Shown here: positions 39,597 to 52,000 of the stretch, piece after piece | Position numbering within the stretch: the first letter of the stretch is position 1 | Layout of the letters: every line of letters begins with the position of its first letter | Source: Paraspadella gotoi | Taxonomy: Eukaryota; Chaetognatha | DNA length: 64,000 bases | NCBI GenBank assembly: GCA_051294375.1 | Contig: CM119267.1 | Location: 3,778,759 to 3,842,758, forward strand | Reading direction: 5' to 3' | The notes under the pieces: generated by a model | Told to the model about the DNA's origin: nothing | Seen by the model: only the letters and a program-made list of their open reading frames with translations | Databases searched by the model: none | Position numbers and translations under genes: made by a program

Positions 39597-39603
39597 CCTC
39601 TCT

Positions 39604-39638
<35 letters not shown>

Positions 39639-39921
39639 TCTCTCCTCTCTCTTCTCCCACTTCTCTCCATCTACTTCTCCACGCGTCCCTCTCCTCTTCT
39701 CCTCTCTCTCCCCTCCCTCTCCCTCCCTCCTTCTCCTCCTCCCCTCGGTCTCTCCGCTCCCTCCTCCTCTCTCCCTTCCCCCCTCTCCTCGCTTCTCTCC
39801 CCTCATCTTCCACTCTCTCCTTCTCTCCCTCCCCTCCTTCCCTCCTCCTCTCCCCTCTCTCATCCCCTTCTCCTTCTCCTCCCTCCCCTCTCTCTCCCCT
39901 CTTTCCTCTCCCTCTCTCTCC

Positions 39922-39953
<32 letters not shown>

Positions 39954-40135
39954 ATTGTTTTGTTCTAGTGGATCTTATTTTTTGTTTTTTTCCCTTTTTT
40001 TTCGTTTCACGAGTTTTTCCCTTGTTTGTTTCCCTCCTTCTTCTTGCTGTCTGTGATAATGAGAGAAATCCTGGATTCTGAATCACTTTTAAGCAATCGT
40101 TCTCTCTCTCTCTTTCTCTGTTCTCCTCTCTCCTC

Positions 40136-40167
<32 letters not shown>

Positions 40168-43100
40168 CTCCTCCTCTCTCCTCCTCTCTCTCTCTTGTAG
40201 CTTGTCAAGAGGGTTAATGTTTACGACTACTATCGCAAGTTATACTAAGTGGAACTCTTTGTCTTCGGTAGAGTGAATATAGCGCTTTGTTTATTGTGTT
40301 CCTGTTGACAAACAGGGTTTGTAATACGTCTGTTGTTTGGTTGTCTGTTCTGTTTACAAGAAGCGCATATGTGCCATGTCCTATTTATTAATCTTCTCTT
40401 TCTCCCCATTTCTTTCTCTCTCTCTCCCTCCTAACTATCTATCTTATTCTTTCTCTATCTATCTATTCTATCTATCTATCTATCTATCTATATCTATTCT
40501 ATATAATATAATATTATATATATATATATTCTCTCTCTACTTCCTCTCTCTCTCCTCTCTCCTCTCCTTCTCTCTCCTCTCTCTCCCTTCTCATCTCTCT
40601 TCTCTCTCTCTCTCTCTCTTCCTCCCTCTCCGACTCGGTTTTCAAATCCGCGAATAAAGCGTTGTTTCCCATAAAAGTGAAAAAAAAAGTGAAAAAAAGT
40701 CCGAAGACGAAAATGATTTTTAAAAACTAGATCACGATGTTGTTCGAGGCGTAACACGAGGGCACATTCTCCTCTTTATCTCTCTCCCTCCTACTCTCTC
40801 CCTCTCTCTCTACTCTTCTCTCTCATCTCTCTCTCTCTTCTCGTCTCTCTCTCTCTCTCTCTCTCTCGGTCTCTCTCTCTCTCCCACTTCCATATAGATA
40901 TCCATTGGGTAAGAGTTGCACGAAAGCCACTCGTTTCTCAGATGTCTCCCAGATGCTTCTCCCAGATGTCTCCCGTGATCTTCTCACGCGCATTTTTTTT
41001 TGCAGTTGTAAACGCACGTCCGTCGTCGCCGTCGTCGTCATCAACATCATCGCCGTCGTCGTCGTCATGGTCATCATCATCGTTATCTTCGTTATCATCA
41101 TCGTCATCATCGTCGTCATCATCATCGTCATCGTTTTGTCAGTCATCATCGCCAACAAAATTGTAAATTTTCTAATGGATGACGTCACTCTCCCTTTATT
41201 TCCTTCCAAAGACTGAATTTTGTTGTTGTTGTTGTTGTTGTTGTTTTTAATAACGATGTTTTTATTTTCTCTTTGTTTTCGTTTTTTGTTGTCGTTTCTG
41301 TTTTTTATCTCCTCGTCGCCAGAGTCGTTAAAAACAATCGAAACTCCTTCCCCTCATCGTCGCTGTCCTCGTTGACGACCGACCAAAACAACAACAACAA
41401 CAACAACAACAACAAAAAACCAACCAGATAATCATCTTCATCATTGTTATAATCATCATAATCATCGTTATCATCATCATCATCAACAACAACAACAACA
41501 ACAAAAACGAAAACAGCTACAAACCAAAAAACAACAAGATAATTATCATCATGATCATCGTTATCATCATCATCATAATAATCAATGATTATTAATCATC
41601 AATGTTATCATCATCATCGTCAACATCATTAACAACAACAACAACAGCCACAAACAACAACAACAACAATTTTTCACTCTAGGACGATGAACGCGACAAT
41701 TACGCTAGACCGTCCCTCGNNNNNNNNNNGATTAGCGCTGGGCTAGGGATTGTAGCGCCCGGGGTAGGGCGGGTAGTGCCGAGGGAAAAGGGCGGAAGGA
41801 GCCCGGGGGAAAGGGCTGGCGGTGCCAGGGAATGGCTTGGTACTGGGTACGGGTAGTGCCGCTGAAGCACGGGAATTACCGGTAGCTTTCACCAGCCGAG
41901 AAGGGCGTGCTGTGCTGAGGAAACGGGCGGCGCTGTTCAAGGGGGCGCGCCGCGACGCCTCGTCGCTTTGTCGAGGGACGGGCGTCGAGCGCCGAAGGCA
42001 AAACAACCATTTAGCGGCGGAAAAAGAAATTAAAAAAAAAATAAGAGAAGAGCAATTGGGATCCAAGAGTCTCACTTCGTCTCTATTGACTTCGGCTGGA
42101 GTCGAGGAGAAACGACATGAGAATTAACAGAGCGAGGATGTCGGGCAAAGGCGGGCAATTGAGGCTATGGCGTTTTGGTGTGAGGATGTCGAGCTAAGGT
42201 GGGCAATTGAGGCTATGGCGTTTTGGTGTGAGGATGTCGGGCAAAGGCGGGCAATTGAGGCTATGGCGTTTTGGTGAGAGGATGTCGGGCTAAGGCGGGC
42301 AATTGAGATTGGGCTTGGAGGCGAAGGTGAATGGAAAAAGAAAATGGCGTGAGTCGTGAGATATCACGTCAGAAGTGAGATACTGGATGTCAGGTATCAC
42401 CTGCGATGTGAGACCAAGTGTCAGGCGTCGAGTGTCACGTGACCCATCGAGTCGTGGGAATCGGGCAAAAGTGCCAAATGCACGACTCGCTGGAGAGGGT
42501 CGAGGTGNNNNNNNNNNNNNNNNNNNNNNNNNAGAAGAGAGAGAGAAGAGAGAGAGAGGAGAGAGAAGAGAGACGAGAGAGAGAGAGAGAAACTGCTTTG
42601 AGGCGAATTTGATCCAATTCTCTCTTTTTGAATGAATGCTCCGTTTTCTGTCTCTCTCTCTCTCTGATAACCAACTTTTACTAAATCAGTCAGAATAAAC
42701 GCGTTTTCTCTCACATGTTACAATACGATCTGATTTACAAAATACGTTGTACTGACTAACAACACTCGCGTAAATAATACCGATTTATTTCTCAAAGATA
42801 AACATAGATACATTATCTGACGTCTATAATATCTTCTGCACAAGTACCTCTAACACTTCATCCGTTGATGAGCTTCTGCATTAAGTAAATATGGTTCCCT
42901 TCTCCTCTGCGTTCGTTCGAGGATCTGAGGTGCTGTTTCATCATGATCTCTCTTGTTCTAGTTCCCTACATAACTTCTCTCTTCCTCCTCCCACCTGTGC
43001 TCTTCTCCTTCTCTCTATTCTGTTGTTCTCTTCCTCCTCGTCTTTCCTTCCCTTCTCTTCACTATTATTCTACTGCGTTAACTCCTTTCTCCACTTTCCC

Positions 43101-45831
43101 TCCTCTTCTGTCTATCTCACCATATACACAGAGTGGATATACAAATACTACACGCCGTGATTTAGGTAAATGAACCCACACGCACTCTCACTAGCTCTCG
43201 CTAGTTAAAGATTCCGGATCCTCTTCGTGCCGTTCTTCTACTCGCACTCGTCGAGGCGTGTAAACCATACCGCGATCCATTCATATCACATATTAACTCT
43301 CCACTGCTGAGACCACCCCCTAGAATCAGATATCTATATATACCTCGCCACTGTCGCAAACATCTCTCGCACCTTGTCTCTTAGATCGGTAAAACGGAAC
43401 TCACACTCAGAAAAATAATAGAAAACACAAGAAGAACTGGGATGTCTCACAACGCGCGTTGATTCATCAAATGTTAAGTATAAGTGAAAGGTTAAACACA
43501 ACCGAACTACCTACTTTCCGCATATCCACCAAAACGATTCCCAAGCTCGTGTATATACGGACCTCTTTTCTTCTAAAAGGTGTTAAACGGTAAATATAAT
43601 ATACACACGTAATAACTCGATACTCTGGTACTAACCGGGCTCATGACGACGAATTTCCTCGCCAAAGATATCATGAGTTTACCTAGACATACATTTATAT
43701 ATATTCATATCAAAATAATAGCATTGAACATATCATCCTCGCTCACACTCACAGTGAGGGGATTTTCGGATATCCTCATGTTCTCAAAATTAGCGTATAA
43801 AAGAAGTCATAAACACTCTCTCAGCTTACCACACAACTGGTACAGTACGCAATACGTTTCTGGTGTACATAAGGATAAAGATTATGACAAGGTAGAGCTA
43901 AGGAACATTCATTAAGAAGATAACTGATGCTTCTGCACGGAGATGCGAGGAGATACGATATTTCGATGCTAGAGAGTTTCTTTTTTTACGGATGGAAGCA
44001 TATTGAGACCAGCGGTAGTAGTGTCACGATGGCGGTGTCGACGCGCACGGAAGTCTGTCACTCTTCGAACTTGGAATGTCCATTCTTTCATCTTTCACAA
44101 GACAAAGCATAGACAAACAATCTCTCCTCTCTAATTTATAGTTATGCGTGCTCGTGTGTCCGCACCTTCACGGTCGTCTACTCTTCGTTCTTCTGTCACC
44201 TCTTTAATTTAACACATCGGTCAGTCTTTGATTCCTCCATCTCATTAAAATATACATCAGCGGCTCTCGGCGGCTTATCCTCTAAGTCTAACTGCGTTAA
44301 CGCACACGTCAAGTGCCTCCTGCATTAGCAGCGATTAAATATTCGCACAACGCTCTTTATCAGATCGACTGCACAAAGAGCCACGCACGGAATTGGTTCT
44401 ATTCGATAATATGTAGTTAGACTAGTGATTTGTGAGCATGAATAACGCAGCTACAAGTTGATGAGAAATTAAATAGCGATGGCCATGAACCTGATTGCAT
44501 CAATATTGTGATCACAAGAGTCACGGACATATGCAATGAATATAATGGATTCAACAACCAACAGCATCGAAGTACAATATATCAAGAACTTGTTTTCTTA
44601 ATAACTCAGATAGAAGTGTTAATAAACGCGTATGTCATTGTCTCACTCGTCATCAGAACTCTATATGTGCTCGGACTCCGACAGTGCTTGTGGTCAATGG
44701 TGGAGAGTGTATCTATGTTTTAAACAGTCTTCTTCCTTCTCAACTCGAACGAGTCGGCATCTTGCCAATTTCTCTTTCCTTTTTACCCTTTTCATTTTTT
44801 ACCCTTTGACTTACCCTCTTCCTTACCTTCGGTCCTTTCCCTTCTCTCGACCTTTTCTCATTTCAATCAATCATAATCCCATTATGCATGAATTTAATTC
44901 ATAATCTTTAATCAAAATTCAAACAAAGCCATTTAGTTTGGCATAGAATCCACAGACTGCTGTTTTTATTTTTGTTTTTCGTGTTCATTTGTTTATTTAT
45001 CGGTTTTTTTTTCATCTTTTTCCGCGATTATCGATATTTTTTTCTCTCCAACACGCGCGCCATCTCTCGCCATCCCGCCTCGGCGTTCATGAAGAATTGT
45101 TCTTGGCGCGACGAGCCCACCTGGCACCGAAAAAAGGGGCGGCGCCGAAAATGGCGCCGCGGGAATTTGCGGCGCTGTACTCAAAAATGGCGGAAAGATA
45201 AAATTCGATTAAATTCGAGTTTTGACGAAAGAGTTGGAGGGAGGAGGGGGGGGGAAGCTTGTGAGGTCGGTCGATAGTATGTATGAACTTTATTTTGTTT
45301 GTATAAACTGTTAATAACCAGAACAGGGCGATTAGAATTAACACAAGAATAGAAAAAGGAAAGGAAAGGAAAGGAAAGGAAAGGAAAGGANNNNNNNNNN
45401 NNNNNNNNNNNNNNNNNNNNNNNNNNNNNNNNNNNNNNNNNNNNNNNNNNNNNNNNNNNNNNNNNNNNNNNNNNNNNNNNNNNNNNNNNNNNNNNNNNNN
45501 NNNNNNNNNNNNNNNNNNNNNNNNNNNNNNNNNNNNNNNNNNNNNNNNNNNNNNNNNNNNNNNNNNNNNNNNNNNNNNNNNNNNNNNNNNNNNNNNNNNN
45601 NNNNNNNNNNNNNNNNNNNNNNNNNNNNNNNNNNNNNNNNNNNNNNNNNNNNNNNNNNNNNNNNNNNNNNNNNNNNNAAACGAAAGGAAAGGAAAATAAA
45701 TGGGAATAAAAAAGAAGAAAAAGGCCATTTGTTCAAAAATGAAAGAATAAAATTATGAGAAAAGAAAGAGCATCAACTCTGCCTTTTGAATCTTTCATTC
45801 ATTTTCTCTAAACTGAGGATCTGAACTTGTG

Positions 45832-45891
<60 letters not shown>

Positions 45892-45937
45892 TCACAATTA
45901 TTCATGAACGAAAAGGCGAACAAAGATCAAGATTTTT

Positions 45938-46019
<82 letters not shown>

Positions 46020-46668
46020 CAAACGTTCACTGACTTTCATATTTCCATCTTAATTACCTTTTAAGCCTTTAAATAATGGAATCGCGATTGGGGAAAAAAC
46101 AGAGAAAAGAAAAGGAACGAACCCACTTTTATTTTCTTTTTTCTTTTCTTTTTTCTTTTTTTTTCTACGTCTGATTTACGAGCAGAGAAAAGAAAAGTAA
46201 AAAAAAAGAGAAGAAAATCCATGAAAATAGAAAAGTCATCATCTTTCCTCCTCTTGAACCTCGGGACCTTTTCGTTACCCCATCACCTGAGACATTCACG
46301 TCTCTCTCTCTATTTCTCTCCCTTTCACTGTCTCTCTCTCTCTCTCTTTCTCTCTCTTTAAACTCTCTTGCTTTCCCTATCTTTTTGTCTCTCTCTTTCT
46401 CTGTCTCACTTTCTCTCTTTCCCTCTCTCTTTCTCTTTCATTCTCTCTCTCCCCNNNNNNNNNNNNNNNNNNNNNNNNNNNNNNNNNNNNNNNNNNNNNN
46501 NNNNNNNNNNNNNNNNNNNNNNNNNNNNNNNNNNNNNNNNNNNNNNNNNNNNNNNNNNNNNNNNNNNNNNNNNNNNNNNNNNNNNNTCATGAATGATGAT
46601 GACTTTGAATAATTTATGCTCCTCGAAATTCCGATCGACAACAAACCATTTTTCTTTCTTTCTTTCTC

Positions 46669-46701
<33 letters not shown>

Positions 46702-48979
46702 TTTTGTCTTTCTTCGTCTTCTGTTCTTTCTTTCTTTCATCTTTCTTTCTTTTTCTTTCTTTTCTTTCTTTTTTAGTCGGATTCCGCATAATCGCAGATT
46801 CCGACTCTACGATTTCACTTTGTCGGTCCGTCTGTCCAGCGCACCCCAATCTTGTCGATCATTCACTTAGTCATCTCTCAGAACCCATCAATTATGATAA
46901 ATTCGTTTTCGAAACTGCTATATTTTCTATTATAAAAGGCGAATATTTTCTCTAAATATGTCGCATCAAAAGTGACATGTCGCAAGCGTGTCACAGTCGG
47001 TCACATCAGAAGGAAGATTTGGTGTGGACCCGGTCACACATGGAAGGAAGATATTGTGTGACATGTCACTCCGGTCACACTTTCTAGCCAATCAGAGAGT
47101 CGCGCATCATAAGGAAGAAATATAATTCATTCCTTTTCGTTCTTTCTTTCATTCTTCTTGTCTTTCTTTCTTTCTTTCTTTGTCTTTCTTTTTTCTTTTT
47201 TTCTTTTTTAGTCGGATCCGCATATCGCAGATTCCGACTCTACAATTCACTTTGTCGGTCCGTCTGTCCACCACCCCATCTTGTCGATCATTCACTTAGA
47301 TCTTCTCAGAACCTCAAATTATGATAAATTCGTTTTCGAAACTGCTATATTCTATTATAAAAGGCGTAATATTTTCTCTAAATATGTCGCATCAAAAGTG
47401 ACATGTCGCAAGCGTGTCACAGTCGGTCACATCAGAAGGAAGATTTGGTGTGACCGGTCACGATGGAAGGAAGATATTGTGTGACATGTCACTCACGGTC
47501 ACACTTTTCTAGCCAATCAGAGTCGCGCATCATAAGGAAGAAAATAATATTCATTCCTTTCTTTCTTTCTTTCTTTCTGTCTTTCTTTCTTTCTTTCTTT
47601 CTTTTTTTAGTCGGATCCGCATATCGCAGATTCCGACTCTACAATTCACTTTGTCGGTCCGTCTGTCCACCACCCCAATCTTGTCGATCATTCACTTAGA
47701 TCATCTCAGAACCTCAAATTATGATAAATTCGTTTTCGAAACTGCTATAGTTTTCTATTATAAAAGGCGAATATTTTCTCTAAATATGTCTTCTATTATA
47801 AAACGTCCTTTTTTTCTGTATTCGGGAATTGTTAAACTAATTATTTGAGATGTTTGAACCAACAATGTTAATAGACTCAATACTCATTTTGTTTTATTCA
47901 ACTTGTCATTTTTCTATTTCAAATTCAAACCCACGAAAGAAACTGATTATCCTCCTCCTCCTCTTCCTCCTTCCTATCCCTCTCCTCTTCCTTCTCCTCT
48001 TCCTCCTTGTCTTCATTTTCCCCTCATCCTTCCCCTGCTTCTCCTCATTGGTCAAAAAAATATATCTTCCCCTTCTCCTCTATCTTCTCCTCTATTCTTC
48101 CTCATTAGGCCGGAACAGGTTGAAAACTAGAAGTTCTCTCAAATAAATAATGGTTGAGTGACTGTTAGAGAATATGAAAATGAAAATAATTTTTAAAATT
48201 TAGCTTATTGATAAGCGCACGGAAGCATTTAAAGATAATTTTATTACTATTTAAAGTTTAAAATTTCTTTTTAATTTTTTAATTTTTTTTTAATAGATTC
48301 TGACAGAGCTTTAAAAGTTAGATAAAAGTAATTAATAAAACTTTTTAAATTTTTGTTGTTTTTTTAAAAATTTAAAAAAAAAAAAAAATTCAGCCAATTA
48401 TGATGATGATGAAGATTTTTTAAGGTTTTTCTATTTTTAACCAATTTATTGTCAAAATTTGAAAAAAATGTAGTACTAACTTTCATTTAACTTTTAAGAA
48501 TTCGTTTTTAAAAAATAAAATTTAGTAGTAGAATGAAAAAAAGCAATTTTTTTGAGAGAACTCGATGATATTATATCACGCATAAAATGGAGTAAAACCG
48601 AAAAGGAATAGTTTTAACGTTAACCGCGTTGGAATTCGCGATTTCAGTGATCTTTTCTTCATTTTATTTATTTTCCCTGAACAAATTTTTCGTTCGCATA
48701 CGGCGAATTCAAGAGGATGAAAAGACCTTTCAACTCGTTACTGAAATTCATGGATATGTCTTACGGTATGGCCCGCACGAAATGAGAACAGTCTTCTTGA
48801 AAATCCTTTAGAACGTATTTAGTTGTTTTTACTTTCCTTTTCGATAAAATCTATCTTTTTATCATAAATTTTAGATTCTATTGATACCGGACTCCAATAT
48901 TCTGCTGACAATGGTTTTTTAGAACTATACCTTAACAAGATGTTTGCTTTGAAGAAGTTTTTGAGTGTTTTTCTTCCTT

Positions 48980-49047
<68 letters not shown>

Positions 49048-52000
49048 TTTCACCCTACTCATCTGCTTTATCCTCCTTATTCTTACTTACTCTTTCTTAC
49101 CATAGAAATGATTTGAATTTCGAATGCAATGTTTAATAAATTAAACCAATCTCGATATTTTGTATGAATTATTTAATAAAAACCTTTTTATGCAATATTA
49201 ATTAGGAATTAATTGTTTGAAAAAAACATTGAGAAAAAAAACAATTGAGAAAAAAAAGAAAAAAAATTAATGAAAAAGAAATTTTAAAAAAACCTGAAAT
49301 TTAAAAAAACGGTAAAGAAGATTCCGAAATCTTTTTGTTTACTCGATTGCGAAAAAATATACCCCGTTTATGCGTGATGAAAAGTGTTCAATTTTGGGCC
49401 GCCTTACTCCTCATATTCCTCCTTCTACTTATTCTGCTTCAACTCCTTATCCTCTTCCTTCTTAACTTCCTCCTTCTTCTCTTCATTCTACTTCTTCGCG
49501 TCTTTCTCCTCTTCATTCTTCACTCTCTCTCTTTATCAATCCTCTTCTTCCTTCTTAACTTCCTTCTTCTTAGTTTCCTCTGCCTTCTCAACTTCCTCAT
49601 ACTACTACTTTTGCTTCTCAACTTCCTACTCCTATTGCTTCTTCCCTTCCTCCTTCTACTTCTCCTCACTCTCTTTCTTTTTCTTCATTTCAGTGGGCAG
49701 ATATTGATCCTTGTCCAAGGGGCTCATGTAGTTCTTTCCCACCAACACCTGCAGTAGAGCGTAGTGAAAGTTACATACGAAAATTCTAAATGTTAATTAT
49801 GAACAACATACCATGAGTGAACATTAATTTGTAAAATAAATTAATTTTATGTTCTTCAATTTTCTTAGTAGACTATATTTATATATAGTACTATCCTTCA
49901 TAATAGTCTTTTCTAAATTTTGATTGCAGATTTGAATTCCTCGTCAAAAGTTAATAAAAGAAAATATAAATAATTTTTAAAAATTATTTCATTAAGTGGG
50001 TTAAAAATTAAACAAACTATATTTAATAAATAAAATTTAAATTTTCACCTTAAAATATAGTTTTTTTTTAATGTTTGATCAAGTTAATGAAAACAATTTT
50101 AAAAAAGAGTTATATTTCCTTATATCGCCTTTTCATGACGAATCCAAATCTGCAAAAAAAATCTTACAAAAAAACTATTTTGAAATTTTCACATTTATTG
50201 CATTAGTACTAGTATAAATATGGCCTACAGCGTAAATTGTAAAATTTATTATAAATTTTTTTATACATAAATGTTCATTAGTATAATGTTGTTCGTTCCT
50301 CACTTTTAGAATTTTAATTAAAGTTAAATTTAGAATTTTTTTCTGCGCTTTAACCTGCAGCCTTCTCACAATCTTCTCGTCCTCACACGGCACGTGCACC
50401 AAAAAACCATGGAGATCGGCCGAGCAGACCCGGACGGTAAGGTCGTAGGACAGAATGCCCGTCTCGTACGCGTCCGTGCCGTGGGGACGCCCCGGGGCCA
50501 CGAGCCAAATGTCGAGGGACACGCCCGAGATTCTGTAGTTGAAGAAAAATCCATTGTTGTTGTATTCGGGGAGATTCGGGTCTTTTGGTGTGACTCCGAC
50601 GTATCGGGCTTCGATGTCTGACCGCGACGCCTCGAGGCGGATCATCTCCGGATAACTGGGTTTGAAAAAAGAAAATGGGCCTTATTTTGCCAAAGAGCCC
50701 CCGTTTCGTTTTAAATACGGAATCACTCGAGTTTCTAGGTTTTTAGTGTTAAAGATAAGGGTTAGGATTAAGGTTAAGGATTAGGGTTGGGAGTCAGGGT
50801 CAAGTAATAAGTTAGGTTTTGGGATTAAGGCTTGGGTTTAGGGTTAGGGTTTAGGTTTTGGGTTAAATAAAAGTTTCAGGTTAAATGTTGTTGTAATAAT
50901 CCTTTCTTTTCGTTGTTTTAAGTGTTTAGAGATTGACAAAGTTTTTGTTTGCAACGAATTTTATTTATTTAAAAACAGACATGTTTCGACTTGTTTTTTT
51001 CAAGTCTTCTTCAGCGTTTTGACCGTCAAAGCCTTGAAAAAAGAAGTCGAAACATATCTGTTTTTAAATAAATAAAATTCGTTGCAAACAAAAACTTTGT
51101 CAATCTCTTAAATGTTAAATGTTGAAATAAAAATCAAATAAAGAGATGATGAAACTGGTGTTACTACAGTTAGTCAAAGTTATCTCACTCACTCTTATAT
51201 TCTCTCTCTATCTCTTCTCCACTCCCTCTTGCACTCCTGCTTTTTCCTTTCCTCCACTCTTACTCACGCCTCGACTCGATGGAATCCGAGAAAGTCCACA
51301 TCGTTGTCATCGGGCAAAATGCTGCACTGACGCCACCAACCGAGCAGAGTTCCGCCGTGGAGAAACGGACGAATCCGAACCTTGACAAACCATAAATATC
51401 TATTGTTTTTAAAAAAAAAGCTTAATACCTGAAATTAATTATAACTTTAACTTTATAATTTATACCAATCAATTAAGTGATTATATTAATCAATATTTAT
51501 AATAAATATAACTCATAATCCAATCCCTGATCCATATTCTTAAGCCTAAGTCTTAACCCTAACGATATCTGACCCCAAACACTAAACCTAAGTCCCTAAC
51601 TTTAATCCCTAAACCTAATAACTAATCCCTCACCTAATCCCTCACCTAATCTCTCAACTAATCCCTCACCTAATCCCTAACCTAATCTCTAACCTAATCC
51701 CTAACATAATCTCTCGCCTAATCCCTAACATAATCTCTCACCTAATCCTTAACCTAATCCCTAACCTAATTCCTAACCTAATCCATCACCTAATCCCTAA
51801 TCTAATCCCTCACCTAATCCCTAACCAAATCTTAAAAACTAAAAATTAATTTAATTCTTAATTTGAAATGGGATGCACCGATCTCGGAAAATATGGCCAA
51901 CAATAACTAGGGTAAGGTGAAAATTTAAGAATAAAAATTCAAGGGTTATATGTTGTATGTTTTGATATCACCTTTCGGTTCAGCCTCTTAGATATTATGA

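Larger units (their letters stand above)
36640..49600. other. large intron, 5' part: no exon seen
   Basis: Contents are an A-rich purine tract (36780-37480), a G-rich polypurine tract (37640-37980), pyrimidine tracts (39560-39950, 40380-40650), (ATCT)n near 40440-40500, trinucleotide repeats, a GC island and a ~400-bp tandem array. The stretch 42.6-44.9 kb is non-repetitive but I find no exon, RNA gene or domain in it. 47.85-48.95 kb is AT-rich and empty. Confidence 0.5.

Noticed and set aside
41180-41187. TGACGTCA CRE palindromes (here and at 61764-61771)
   Set aside because: About one such 8-mer is expected by chance in 64 kb; no context supports them.
40905-41216. 103-codon frame with a long Val/Ile run resembling a membrane protein
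   Set aside because: The run is the translation of a GTC/ATC triplet repeat, with no splice, family or start-context support.
46774-47850. Tandem array considered as a CRISPR-like array
   Set aside because: Unit length ~400 bp, eukaryotic context and no short identical repeats with unique spacers.
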